Positions 1-8,819 of a stretch of 34,718 nucleotides of DNA are shown one piece after another; the first letter of the stretch is position 1; every line of letters begins with the position of its first letter. Location: positions 1 to 34,718 of the forward strand of contig DAOVGR010000079.1 of NCBI GenBank assembly GCA_030672305.1, written 5' to 3'. A program made the position numbers and the translations under genes. The stretch is from Thermoplasmatales archaeon (GTDB taxonomy: Archaea > Thermoplasmatota > E2 > DHVEG-1). The notes under the pieces are model-generated. The model saw nothing but the letters and a program-made list of their open reading frames with translations, made no database searches and was not told the DNA's origin.

Positions 1-185
1 TCATTATATCCAGATCCAAATTTATAAATATCTCCTCTTTTATGTGTAGTGCCTATATCAGAAACTGGTTCCCTTGTGCAATGAGCTAATCCTTGTATAC
101 CCATTTTCCTTCCATAATGTCTACCAAATGAACTATATTCATATTGATAATGTTCTGGTTCAACTTCCCAAGGTCGAATAATCAT
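1..185 (-). CDS. Unidentified protein, 3' part beyond window start
   Basis: An open frame begins with ATG at 185 and runs off the start of the window, so about 61 N-terminal codons are visible. It starts MIIRPWEVEPEHYQYEY and is rich in aromatic, His and Arg residues. The start overlaps the FolE2 stop in an ATGA junction, and a GGGAGGAG site sits about 7 bases upstream inside the end of folE2, which supports translation coupled to that gene. I do not recognise the family from this fragment and no domain can be named. Its position right after FolE2 makes a role in pterin or deazaguanine metabolism conceivable, but nothing in the sequence shows it. Confidence 0.75.
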   Translation of the reverse strand, partial: MIIRPWEVEPEHYQYEYSSFGRHYGRKMGIQGLAHCTREPVSDIGTTHKRGDIYKFGSGYN

Positions 186-1069
186 ATAAATCTCCTCCCA
201 TTAAATCCGCCGCCAATACCTTTCCAATTTATTGCAATAGCTTCTGAGGTATGGATAGATTCTTCATGACTGCATTTAATAATCCAATCATGAACTCCTG
301 GAATCCCATTTATACCAATAGATATATTACGAATTGCATCTTCAACAAACATGGGATTTTGTGCTGCAAGTTCAGCAATTCCTTGTTCATCTACCCTTTT
401 TATAATTGGATATGGTATATTTTTAACAGCTAATTCAACTGCTTCAATAATATTCTCTAACCAAACATAATCTGGTTCTTTTGATTCAACTAATATATGT
501 GCAAAAGATCTTTGATTATGAGGGAATCCCATTTTTCCTTGACTGGTTAAATGCTGACATAGTTCAGATGAACATGGACAGTAAGAAGCGTATTGAACTA
601 CAACTCCTTGATAAAATCTAAAATAATGTTCGTCTGGAATAGGATCAATTAAATTTTCATCATGACGTATATGTAATTGTCCCTCAAATCTACATTTATA
701 ATAAAGAGGAAATTCATTATTTGACTTAATTGATTTTTTTATTATTGGAAGTTTAAATTCAAACTTTATAAAGCTAGCAGTTCCTCCAACATTTTCTCTA
801 ATATCTTCTAGAATCAATTTAATTAATGTATGTTTCAGTGGAAGATCAAGATATGGTTTTAATGTCCTTATTAATCGAGACATTGAGATTCCTTTTGTAT
901 TTTCATCTAAGTTAGTTCTCATTGAAACATTAGCTACCATCTGATGGAAACCGCCATACTTAGATTCTAATTTAAAAGGAACCTCAACATTTTCGACTCC
1001 AACTTGGCTAATTGGAATTTGAATATTTGGTTTATATTGTTGAATATCTGGTAAATCTATTGACGACAT
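182..1069 (-). CDS. folE2: GTP cyclohydrolase FolE2 (type IB)
   Basis: This 295-aa protein matches the type IB GTP cyclohydrolases (FolE2/MptA), which convert GTP to 7,8-dihydroneopterin triphosphate, the entry step to folate and to 7-deazaguanines. Family features seen: the N-terminal proline-rich entry, KGISMSRL at 59-66, the metal/active-site CPCS at 164-167, and HNQRS at 184-188. Length is normal for the family, so the enzyme looks intact. The start has an ideal site (AGGAGG, 7-base spacer) and overlaps the preceding small zinc protein gene. FolE2 does not require zinc strictly, unlike FolE1; that is family knowledge. With QueD at 22.7-23.1 kb it suggests a phage route to a preQ0-type precursor. 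Folate synthesis is an alternative but no folate genes are in view. Confidence 0.93.
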   Translation of the reverse strand: MSSIDLPDIQQYKPNIQIPISQVGVENVEVPFKLESKYGGFHQMVANVSMRTNLDENTKGISMSRLIRTLKPYLDLPLKHTLIKLILEDIRENVGGTASFIKFEFKLPIIKKSIKSNNEFPLYYKCRFEGQLHIRHDENLIDPIPDEHYFRFYQGVVVQYASYCPCSSELCQHLTSQGKMGFPHNQRSFAHILVESKEPDYVWLENIIEAVELAVKNIPYPIIKRVDEQGIAELAAQNPMFVEDAIRNISIGINGIPGVHDWIIKCSHEESIHTSEAIAINWKGIGGGFNGRRFI

Positions 1070-1335
1070 AAATATTCCTCCTGTAATATTGCAAGAATAG
1101 CTGCATTAAATTCTGTTTGCCATTCTATAAATTCAGGCAAATCAGTGAGAGACTCGATATTATCCTTCATATTATTTGAACAATAAAAATATAAATAGGG
1201 ATCTATGCCTTGAAGTACATCATTATTAGTATCTCGAACTACATTGTTATTTTTATCTTGATAGAAATATAAATCTGATCTCACATAACTACAAACAATT
1301 GGAGCTTTACATATTGGACATAAAAATTGTTTCAT
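1057..1335 (-). CDS. Small zinc-finger-like protein
   Basis: A 92-aa protein opening MKQFLCPICKAPIVC, with a CxxC pair at 6-9, another Cys at 15 and a later Cys near 53, so a single zinc knuckle is possible but not certain. The remainder is acidic with two likely helices at the C-terminus. The start is set by AGAAAGGAGGCACT just before the ATG. It lies between a 63-aa gene and folE2 and overlaps folE2 by 13 bases, so it is co-translated with it. No known family recognised. Its function is unknown. Confidence 0.8.
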   Translation of the reverse strand: MKQFLCPICKAPIVCSYVRSDLYFYQDKNNNVVRDTNNDVLQGIDPYLYFYCSNNMKDNIESLTDLPEFIEWQTEFNAAILAILQEEYLCRQ

Positions 1336-1347
1336 AGTGCCTCCTTT

Positions 1348-1539
1348 CTATAAAAATAAATCTTTAGGATCAAATATATGAACCTTTTCTTTCTTAGGGG
1401 ATGCCTGGGGCACCTTTATAACTATTTTATCTTTATCTGGAGGAGTTGCTTCATAATGAAAGCAGGCATTATAATAACGACGAAATTCGCGATAATCTGT
1501 TGAATTAGATGTTGTTAATGATGTTTGGAAATAATTCAT
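1348..1539 (-). CDS. Hypothetical 63-aa protein
   Basis: Short protein with a Ser/Thr-rich N-terminus (MNYFQTSLTTSNSTDY) and a basic, Pro/Lys-rich second half ending in HIFDPKDLFL. The ATG overlaps the TGA of the RNA polymerase beta gene (ATGA), so it is probably read by termination-reinitiation. The upstream ribosome site (GGGGGTGGA) lies inside the beta gene. No domain, membrane segment or family recognised. Conserved placement directly after an RNA polymerase subunit could hint at a polymerase partner, but this is only positional. Confidence 0.65.
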   Translation of the reverse strand: MNYFQTSLTTSNSTDYREFRRYYNACFHYEATPPDKDKIVIKVPQASPKKEKVHIFDPKDLFL

Positions 1540-4535
1540 TTATGTTCCACCCCCAATACCGTTAAATATGAATTTAGTAATTTAACTGATTCTGGAGTTA
1601 TATCTATTTTTTTCTTTTCATCATCCAGATCAAATTCAATTAAACTTCTAATATAACGATTTTTTAAGTCAATACAATCTGATTTTGTAGTAAAGAACTC
1701 AAATAGATTATTTGGAGCATCATGGCCAACAATACACGCCATTTCCATTTCACCTATTCTTTGTCCTCCCTTGTTTTTTCTTCCACCCAATGGTTGAAGC
1801 GTTCTTTTTGCATACGAACCAATACCTCGTGCAGCTATTTTTTCTTCTGCAATATGAACCATTCTAAAGAAATACATATATCCTACTGAGATTGGATTTA
1901 CTAAAAATGTTTTTGATAATGGATCATATAATTCTTGCTTAAACAGACTAGTAGAATATTTTATAGCTTTTTCAAGATCTTCAATTTTTATAGATTCAAA
2001 AGGCGGTTGAATTAAATATAAATCTTTAACAAATTCATAGTCAATAATATCAGGCAATTGTTCTTCAAATTGTTTATAATACCAATTATCTTTTGTATTA
2101 TCTACAATTTTTATAAAGTCTAATAAGTATAATTTTATTTGTGGTTGATCTATATTATTTTTTAACATTTCTATCATTTTAATTTTTATACCTTCTAGTG
2201 CTATAGAGAGATGAAGCTCATAAAGTTGACCCATATTCATTCTTGATATTATTCCTAAAGGATTTATACAGATATCTAAATGTCTTCCATCTTTTAGTTT
2301 TGGCATTTTTGAGTGTTTTACAATTCTTGACACAACACCTTTATTTCCATGACGGTTGCCTAGTTTATCTCCAACTTTAATTTTTCTAAAATGAACTCCT
2401 ATCATTTCAATATATATTCCGTTTATTTTTTCTCTTTTATTTTTATACTTTCCAACAAATGAGAATAAATCTAAACTATTTTCTTTAATAAATTTATCAG
2501 CTTCTACTTTTGGTAATTTATCTTTTATTATTTTTTTAAGATAATTTTCATTTTCTTTCTGGGTTTGTATTCGTTCTTCAACCCATTTTTTAAATTCTGG
2601 AATGTCAGAATTCCATTCGTTTGCATAAACATTAACTTCTGATATAATAAACTTTTTTTCTGCTTCTAATGGGGTTGTTTCCCTAAGAACAGAATAATAA
2701 TCATCAGAATTCAAACTTTTAATTTTTGCATATGCTTCTCCAACTTGGATAATATCATATTCATTTGGGAGCGGTTTATATTCATTTTTATCTAAACTTA
2801 ATAAAACTTTATTTGGGGGTATTTTAAATGATAGATCTCTATAATGAACAGATGTTAAAACATCTTCATTAACCAAACGATCTGAAATAACAATTCCGTC
2901 CTCATAATTGTTTCCGTAATAAACCATAACACCCGTTAAAAGATCTTTACCAAAATTTATATTTCCATCTTTACAGAAATTACTTTCTGCTAATACTTCT
3001 CCTTTTTTAAATTTATCACCAGGTTTAACATAGATATGCATAAAATCCATATGCTCAACATAGATTTTTCTATATGATATATCAAATATTTTAAATTTTC
3101 CAGATATATACTGAACCATTAAATATTTTTTATCAATATAGATAACTTCTCCATCCTCTTTTGCTATTTTGGTAAACTGAGTATATTCACTGAATAACCC
3201 TTCACACCCAGATGAGATCATTGGCCTATCAAACTTTTTTAACATAATTGATTGTCTCATTTGTGAGGATGACATCTGTAATCTAGTTTGATCATCATGC
3301 TCTAAAAATGGAACCATAGATACAGGAATTGATATTGGAGATTCATTTTGTTTATTTGTAAATTTTAAATTATCATCCAGATCAACATTAGGAACTAGAT
3401 TTTGTAATACCCCGCAATTATCTCTATCTGGAGTATCAACTGGACATATTCTTCCAAACATTGTTGGGCATATATCTCTTAAATGACTTGGAATATTTTC
3501 CCTTTTGAATCCACCAGGGCCTAAAAGACTGATCCTTGATAATTTAGTCAGTTCTTCAATAGGATTTATTGAGAAATCAAACTGGACTATGTCAGAAATA
3601 TTACAACCGGAAATTATTTGATTTGAATTAATATTAAATTTTGGTTGTCTGGCAGTTCTATTAGAGAAACATAAGTCAAAAACATTTTTTGATATTTTTG
3701 AATAAATTGCATATTCAAAACATCTAACTCTTTTATTTGTGAATAAAGTATCATCTACATATTGAATTTTAATTGCTTCAATTAATTCTTCTATTATTGT
3801 TGGTTGAGTTAAAAATTGTGCTGTTAGAACATCAACTTTTGGAATTAAATCTAAAGCATATATAATATCTTCCCCTTTTGATTTAGCATTATATCTTGAG
3901 TATATTCGACCCAGTTCAACTATAAAATCATCCTGTGTGTAACCTTTTGATTCATTATAAAATACTTGTAAATCATTAAGTAATAATTCATATAAATTTG
4001 TAGAATGTTCATCTACTTTTAAATTACCAAGATTATATTTTTTTGCTAATGTTTTGGAGTCATAATAAGCAAACATTAATAATGCTAATGGAATCTTTTT
4101 TCCCAAAAAACTTACTTTAATATTCGGGATTATTTTATCTTTAAAAATCATAAGGGTTGCAACATTAGTTCTTAACTTAATTGATTCTCCCCTGGTTACA
4201 ATTGGAATATCAAATAATTGAAACAAGGGAATTTTCTTTCGACCATTTATCATAATATAATTCCCATCAATTAACTTGGGAATAAACATGCTAAGATCTA
4301 TTTTTGCAGGTCCTTTTTGAAGTTGTATGGATAAAGTTTGTTTTATAGTTTTGGATAATTCTCCAGAGGTAAATCGAGAATCCTTTAGACCTAATTCTGT
4401 TATATCAAAACCAATTTCTTTGACTGGTTCTAATATTTGTGTAACTGTATCTAATAATTTATCATAATCGTTTTGTCTCATATTGAAGATACTACCATCT
4501 TCATTTACTTTATAGTTAGGATTTATAATGTTCAT
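1536..4535 (-). CDS. rpoB: Phage DNA-directed RNA polymerase, beta subunit
   Basis: A 999-aa single-chain homologue of the bacterial beta subunit, which with beta' forms the catalytic core of multisubunit RNA polymerase. Hallmarks seen: CPVDTPDRDNCG (bacterial fork-region CPIETPEG counterpart) near 365, the active-centre GDKLGNRHGNKGVVS near 725 with the invariant Lys and His, and GGQRIGEMEM near 923, which contacts beta'. The bacterial protein is about 1340 aa, so the lineage-specific insertions and part of the lobes are missing, as in phage enzymes. Unlike phiKZ-type phages, the chain is not split. The start has AAGGAG, and its ATG overlaps the beta' stop. The gene follows beta', opposite to the bacterial rpoB-rpoC order. 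It presumably transcribes phage genes independently of host polymerase; promoter specificity cannot be read here. Confidence 0.96.
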   Translation of the reverse strand: MNIINPNYKVNEDGSIFNMRQNDYDKLLDTVTQILEPVKEIGFDITELGLKDSRFTSGELSKTIKQTLSIQLQKGPAKIDLSMFIPKLIDGNYIMINGRKKIPLFQLFDIPIVTRGESIKLRTNVATLMIFKDKIIPNIKVSFLGKKIPLALLMFAYYDSKTLAKKYNLGNLKVDEHSTNLYELLLNDLQVFYNESKGYTQDDFIVELGRIYSRYNAKSKGEDIIYALDLIPKVDVLTAQFLTQPTIIEELIEAIKIQYVDDTLFTNKRVRCFEYAIYSKISKNVFDLCFSNRTARQPKFNINSNQIISGCNISDIVQFDFSINPIEELTKLSRISLLGPGGFKRENIPSHLRDICPTMFGRICPVDTPDRDNCGVLQNLVPNVDLDDNLKFTNKQNESPISIPVSMVPFLEHDDQTRLQMSSSQMRQSIMLKKFDRPMISSGCEGLFSEYTQFTKIAKEDGEVIYIDKKYLMVQYISGKFKIFDISYRKIYVEHMDFMHIYVKPGDKFKKGEVLAESNFCKDGNINFGKDLLTGVMVYYGNNYEDGIVISDRLVNEDVLTSVHYRDLSFKIPPNKVLLSLDKNEYKPLPNEYDIIQVGEAYAKIKSLNSDDYYSVLRETTPLEAEKKFIISEVNVYANEWNSDIPEFKKWVEERIQTQKENENYLKKIIKDKLPKVEADKFIKENSLDLFSFVGKYKNKREKINGIYIEMIGVHFRKIKVGDKLGNRHGNKGVVSRIVKHSKMPKLKDGRHLDICINPLGIISRMNMGQLYELHLSIALEGIKIKMIEMLKNNIDQPQIKLYLLDFIKIVDNTKDNWYYKQFEEQLPDIIDYEFVKDLYLIQPPFESIKIEDLEKAIKYSTSLFKQELYDPLSKTFLVNPISVGYMYFFRMVHIAEEKIAARGIGSYAKRTLQPLGGRKNKGGQRIGEMEMACIVGHDAPNNLFEFFTTKSDCIDLKNRYIRSLIEFDLDDEKKKIDITPESVKLLNSYLTVLGVEHK

Positions 4536-7231
4536 TCTATTTTTTCTCCTTTTAATATTTTATCCATTACTCCAGAATAGATTCCCTTATACAATATACC
4601 TTGACGAATACTTCTTTTGGGATTTGAAAAAGCCATAGCAAGTATCCATGACTCTTTATTAGGAGTAGATTGAATACTAAAATACTCTGGTTCAATTTGA
4701 TCACGGTTTGGTAGCAATCTCCATTTTTTATGACCAACCCACATAAGTTGAGATACAACACATTCATAATGAACATGATAAATACTTTTGTCATATACAT
4801 GAAATAACTCACTTACTATTTCAGTATAATTCTTACCAACAAATTTATGTAATATACCTGTAATGACACTAAGATCCCCAACTATGTCTTGCTGTTTCAT
4901 ATTATTATCTTGCGCATCTTTTATAACTGCAGAGCCAGATGTATGGAATGTCCTAAGAACTAATTGTGTAGATCTTTCGCCAAGAGTTTGTGCAGCTATT
5001 ATTCCAATAAATCTGCTATTAATAGTTTTATGTAATTCTCCATAACATTTATGACAAATATTTGGACTGCTACAAAGAATTGGACTTCTAATTAATATTC
5101 TTTTTCCTATAAGTGCCATACAATTGTTTTTCTGAATTAGAGTGTGCGTTCCATCTTCTTGTTTCATCCAACGATTTACTAACATATATGCTTTTCTTTT
5201 AGATTCAATATCTACTTCTAAATGATCAGTGGTGCCACAATCTTCTACGGTTTTACTAAGTTGCAGGTTTGTACATGTAAATATTAGTTTTCTTGATAGA
5301 TATCCACTTGTACCAGTATTTAAAGCAATATCAAGGAGACCTTTTCTACAACCATATGTTGAATAAAAGAATTCTTCTTGATCTAAACCATCAATTAGGT
5401 TTCGTTTAATTGGTAAGGGTAATATTTCACCATCAAAATTTGAAATAAATCCTCTTGTTAAAATTAACTGCTTAACTTGATCCCAACTACCTCGTGCACC
5501 AGAATCAATCATATAGGCATATTTAAAATGTTTTCTTAATTCAGTTGTTAATTTTTTATCTGAAACATTAATTAATTGTTTTCTTATATCACCAGAATAT
5601 AAATCATTTCTGAATTTTTTTGAATCTTTAAATTTACAATCATCCAGTGACATAGTACAACCAAATAATGTTGCGTATTTAAATCCAATCATTTTTATCT
5701 TGTCAAGAACTTCAATAACTTCTTCACTTTTATATTTATCTTTAACATCATTTAATATTGCCATTAATGTTTTTTTATTAACTACTGTATCAATAACCGG
5801 ATAATCTTCTGGCAAACATGAATTAAAAATTCTTTGAGCTTTACTTATTTTATGATTTTTATATTCGACAAGCTCTTTAAGATCATTAAAACTATTATTT
5901 GTCAAAGAATATATACCTAAAATTATATCTTGACTTGGGATTGTTGATAGTTCTTCATTTGACGGACTATGTAAATTTTCTGTTATAAATATTTTTTCTT
6001 TTATCTCTTGTTTTGCTGTTTCTGTAATAGGAATATATACTGCCATTTGATCTCCATCAAAGTCAGCATTAAATGGAAAGCATACTAAAGGATGTATTTT
6101 AATAACCATATCTAATGTTAACTTTATATCAAATCCTAACATACTAAGTCTATGAAGAGATGGTTGTCTGTTAAGGATACATACTTCTCCATTTATAACC
6201 TCTTCACAAACTCGATATAATATATTTGATTTTAATTTAATACATTTATCAACGAAGTCAATAGCGTTATTTAATAACTTGAATTTTCCCATTTCAATTA
6301 TTTTTTTAGAAATTTGTAATTTATATATTTCAAGAATCATAAAATAAGGCAAAGCACATTCATTTAATTTAAGAGTTGGATCTGGAACGATAACAGCTCG
6401 ACCAGAAAAATCAATTCTTTTACCAAGAATATTTCCTCTTATTAACCCTTCTTTTTTTGCCATTTTTTCTAATATTCTAGTATATAATTCATTAACATCT
6501 TTTTGAATTTGTTTGAAATAAGTATAATATAAATCCTTATCTCTATGAATATTAAGAACTGTATCTCGTATAATTTCTTTCTTGGTTAAAATTTGAGTGT
6601 AATACCTATTTATTTTATCCATTAATTGTTTATTTTTTCCACCTGCTAACATAGTTGGTCTTAATTCTGGTGGGAGAACTATAACATGATTGATTAAAAG
6701 ACTATCAATATTTTCTAAAACCAACTGCCATTCTTCTACTTCGTAACCAGCTTCACGTTCAGCAACAAAATGAATCAGCTTTTTTATAGCATCTGTCTTT
6801 TCCCAGGTTGTAGTTCCCTTTGGAATATATTCGGGATTAACGGTAACAACCATATCATCTCCATCTTGATATAAAACGCTTTTTTCCATTTTCATTAAAT
6901 CATCAATTGCAGTCTTTAAAGTTTTTCCTCCAATATGTACAAGTAGATCATAGAATAGTGGATTAACTACAGGCATTGGTAATATTATTTTTGCAAATCT
7001 TGTTCTACGAACATTACTATTTACTATGTCTACTTTACATAAATCACACGTTCCTCCTGATTTAGAAACACCATAATATGTTCCACATTGACAGGTATAA
7101 TTTTTTAATGGTCCAAAGATTTGTTCAGAAAATAAACCTTGTGGATGAAAGTATTTTTTTCCAATTATTTTTATTGATGTAACTTCTGGTAGATCTTCAC
7201 AGAATTCATGATAGTTAAGTATTTTTGGCAT
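4532..7231 (-). CDS. rpoC: Phage DNA-directed RNA polymerase, beta' subunit
   Basis: An 899-aa single-chain beta' homologue carrying the catalytic Mg-binding motif NADFDGDQMAVYIP near residue 390. Other family landmarks: the N-terminal zinc ribbon CQCG...CDLC (about 47-66), RQPSLHRLSMLGFD near 356, the bridge-helix region LLDIALNTGTSGYLSRKL, the second zinc site with CHKCYG, and a trigger-loop segment GERSTQLVLRTFHTSG near 755. All key residues are in place, so the enzyme looks active. It is about 500 residues shorter than bacterial beta', mostly through missing insertions and a short C-terminus. An AAAGGAG site precedes the ATG. It lies just after the ubiquitin-like gene island and a 69-aa gene, and overlaps the beta gene by 4 bases. 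Confidence 0.96.
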   Translation of the reverse strand: MPKILNYHEFCEDLPEVTSIKIIGKKYFHPQGLFSEQIFGPLKNYTCQCGTYYGVSKSGGTCDLCKVDIVNSNVRRTRFAKIILPMPVVNPLFYDLLVHIGGKTLKTAIDDLMKMEKSVLYQDGDDMVVTVNPEYIPKGTTTWEKTDAIKKLIHFVAEREAGYEVEEWQLVLENIDSLLINHVIVLPPELRPTMLAGGKNKQLMDKINRYYTQILTKKEIIRDTVLNIHRDKDLYYTYFKQIQKDVNELYTRILEKMAKKEGLIRGNILGKRIDFSGRAVIVPDPTLKLNECALPYFMILEIYKLQISKKIIEMGKFKLLNNAIDFVDKCIKLKSNILYRVCEEVINGEVCILNRQPSLHRLSMLGFDIKLTLDMVIKIHPLVCFPFNADFDGDQMAVYIPITETAKQEIKEKIFITENLHSPSNEELSTIPSQDIILGIYSLTNNSFNDLKELVEYKNHKISKAQRIFNSCLPEDYPVIDTVVNKKTLMAILNDVKDKYKSEEVIEVLDKIKMIGFKYATLFGCTMSLDDCKFKDSKKFRNDLYSGDIRKQLINVSDKKLTTELRKHFKYAYMIDSGARGSWDQVKQLILTRGFISNFDGEILPLPIKRNLIDGLDQEEFFYSTYGCRKGLLDIALNTGTSGYLSRKLIFTCTNLQLSKTVEDCGTTDHLEVDIESKRKAYMLVNRWMKQEDGTHTLIQKNNCMALIGKRILIRSPILCSSPNICHKCYGELHKTINSRFIGIIAAQTLGERSTQLVLRTFHTSGSAVIKDAQDNNMKQQDIVGDLSVITGILHKFVGKNYTEIVSELFHVYDKSIYHVHYECVVSQLMWVGHKKWRLLPNRDQIEPEYFSIQSTPNKESWILAMAFSNPKRSIRQGILYKGIYSGVMDKILKGEKIE

Positions 7232-7234
7232 CGA

Positions 7235-7444
7235 TTACTCCTTTGAGTTAAATTTTTCTAAAATGTGATTCGCCAAACTACGAAAATGTTCTTTAATTAT
7301 TTCAGATACTAATACATTAAGTTCAGGAACAATTGCTTTTACAATTTCTCTAGCATCTTTCTTTGTAATGACTTTTTCATTATTTTGTATTTTTTCCATT
7401 ATAATTTCATGGAGATGTTGTTCAAATGGAGTCATCAAGCTCAT
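7235..7444 (-). CDS. Small helical protein upstream of beta'
   Basis: A 69-aa, mostly charged and helical protein (MSLMTPFEQHLHEIIMEK...). There is no Cys and no membrane segment. It contains a predicted long amphipathic helix through residues 25-65. AGGAGG lies 11 bases before the first ATG (MSLM), with a second ATG three codons on as an alternative. The gene starts inside the last 23 bases of the E2-like gene and ends 3 bases before beta'. Its place between the conjugation island and RNA polymerase invites the idea of a polymerase accessory subunit (omega-like size), but no sequence similarity to omega is visible to me. Confidence 0.7.
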   Translation of the reverse strand: MSLMTPFEQHLHEIIMEKIQNNEKVITKKDAREIVKAIVPELNVLVSEIIKEHFRSLANHILEKFNSKE

Positions 7445-7898
7445 GGGCAGTTATACCTCCTATTTTTGGCACTTCTGTTATATTATAATGTTTAGGATTT
7501 GGTTTTCTAAAACAATTATTTAGATGCCATGTTTCTATTAATGATATAATCATAAAAAGATAACTTATATCAAATTCTTTATTTTTCAGTTCTTTATCTA
7601 TACAATATTCTCTTGTTTTTGGATCCATATTTGGATGGGCTCCATTCATAATTTTTACAGATTGAACTTTATTATCTTTTGTTATAAATGTTAATCCATT
7701 GATTTTAAAACTATTATTACAATCTTTAATTTTGAACAATTTATTTCCTTTAAACATATGTGTAGGATGAATTTCTAAAGGGAATAATGATAATTCTCCT
7801 CTACCATGTTTAATTTTATTTTTTTTAATCCAGGAAGTTATTTTTTTAAAGACAGTTTCTATATCACGCTGCCCCAGTTTCTCTAATGAGTAAAACAC
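7422..7898 (-). CDS. E2 ubiquitin-conjugating-like protein
   Basis: A 158-aa protein with the E2 signature: HPN at 88-90 followed by Cys99 in the context HPNMDPKTREYCID, the same geometry as eukaryotic E2 enzymes (HPN, about 8-9 residues, catalytic Cys). Downstream, the segment EFDISYLFMIISLIETWH and then NCFRKPNP resembles the E2 helix and NP-containing loop after the active site. It would accept an activated ubiquitin-like tail as a thioester and pass it to substrate. The start is most likely GTG at 7898, within the overlapping end of the E1-like gene and preceded by a purine run (GGGGGGAAGG). Its immediate partner is therefore that E1. No RING-type E3 is seen nearby. The fold call rests on motif reading only. 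Confidence 0.75.
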   Translation of the reverse strand: MFYSLEKLGQRDIETVFKKITSWIKKNKIKHGRGELSLFPLEIHPTHMFKGNKLFKIKDCNNSFKINGLTFITKDNKVQSVKIMNGAHPNMDPKTREYCIDKELKNKEFDISYLFMIISLIETWHLNNCFRKPNPKHYNITEVPKIGGITAHELDDSI

Positions 7899-8799
7899 TA
7901 ACCTTCCCCCCTTTTGAAGATAAACTCATTGAGTATTCTAAATCTTCTTTTTGTTTTGATATAAGATCTCCTATTACCTCTAAGACTTTTGTTGTATCGC
8001 TTCCTCTTGGGATTACAGCATATTCTGGAGAAGTTGTAAATGACATAAAACTAAATTTTTTCCAAAGATGTTCTTCGCCAACAAAAACGTCAATATCTTT
8101 TGTTTTTGCTTCTTGAACAGTTGTATTTATATAATCTTCAAATGAATGAATTTTTTCTAATCCTTTATGTGTTTCATATACTAAATCGTTAGAATTTTTT
8201 AATTTAATATCTTGAAAAATATTAGATATTGTTTCATCAATATTTAAAGATTGAAGGACTTTATTGTTTATCATTCTATTTAAAATTTTTGGGGTTGAAA
8301 TTAATTTGTATGCTATAAATGCTGCTTCCCTAATTTCACTTTTCTTAAGAAGCATAAAATAACTACCCGAATGAGATCTTCTATTTACAAATTGTCTACA
8401 GTCAATTACTAAACTTCTTTCATCAATATAAAATTTAACATCAATTTCTTGTTTTCTGCTACATATATAATCTCGACAATCTACAACTAAATCACATGGA
8501 GGTAATTTTGTCATTCCTTCATTGTATTCGCTTTGAAATATTTGTGTCCTTGTGTATAATGGGTCTATTCTATTAAGCAAACATTCAACTTTTGGTTTTC
8601 CAATATCACTTTCTTTGAAGAATGAGCTATTTAAATTATTTTTTTCTACTATTTGTGGATCAATCAATATCAATTTCTTAATATCTTCGTTATAAGAAAG
8701 ATGTTTATATAAAAAGCTTCCCAAACTACCTAAACCAATTATACATACATTTTTATAACATAGATCTATCTTGTGCTTTTTTGAATTCATATAATACAT
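7864..8799 (-). CDS. Divergent E1/ThiF-like ubiquitin-activating protein
   Basis: About 311 aa from the ATG at 8799 (MYYMNSKKHK). A TTG at 8847 would add 16 codons, but it falls in a hairpin, while AAGGA sits 11 bases before the ATG. The Rossmann nucleotide-binding loop GLGSLG is at 22-27 after a beta strand (VCIIG), followed by LILIDPQIVEKNNLN, the acidic ribose-contact strand of E1/ThiF enzymes. The usual arginine finger NLxRQ reads NLNSS (55-59), so adenylation chemistry may be altered. DxVVDCRD near 104-110 corresponds to the xDxxD switch strand. The C-terminal third (about 200-311) is lineage-specific. Fused by overlap to the E2-like gene, it is the likely E1 for that E2. Confidence 0.75.
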   Translation of the reverse strand: MYYMNSKKHKIDLCYKNVCIIGLGSLGSFLYKHLSYNEDIKKLILIDPQIVEKNNLNSSFFKESDIGKPKVECLLNRIDPLYTRTQIFQSEYNEGMTKLPPCDLVVDCRDYICSRKQEIDVKFYIDERSLVIDCRQFVNRRSHSGSYFMLLKKSEIREAAFIAYKLISTPKILNRMINNKVLQSLNIDETISNIFQDIKLKNSNDLVYETHKGLEKIHSFEDYINTTVQEAKTKDIDVFVGEEHLWKKFSFMSFTTSPEYAVIPRGSDTTKVLEVIGDLISKQKEDLEYSMSLSSKGGKVSVLLIRETGAA

Positions 8800-8819
8800 T
8801 CGGTTATAGTTCCTTAAGA

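Noticed and set aside
251-433. Plus-strand open frame opposite folE2
   Set aside because: It lies wholly inside a strongly supported minus-strand gene, has no ribosome site and no recognisable motif. The same applies to the other plus-strand frames in the window.
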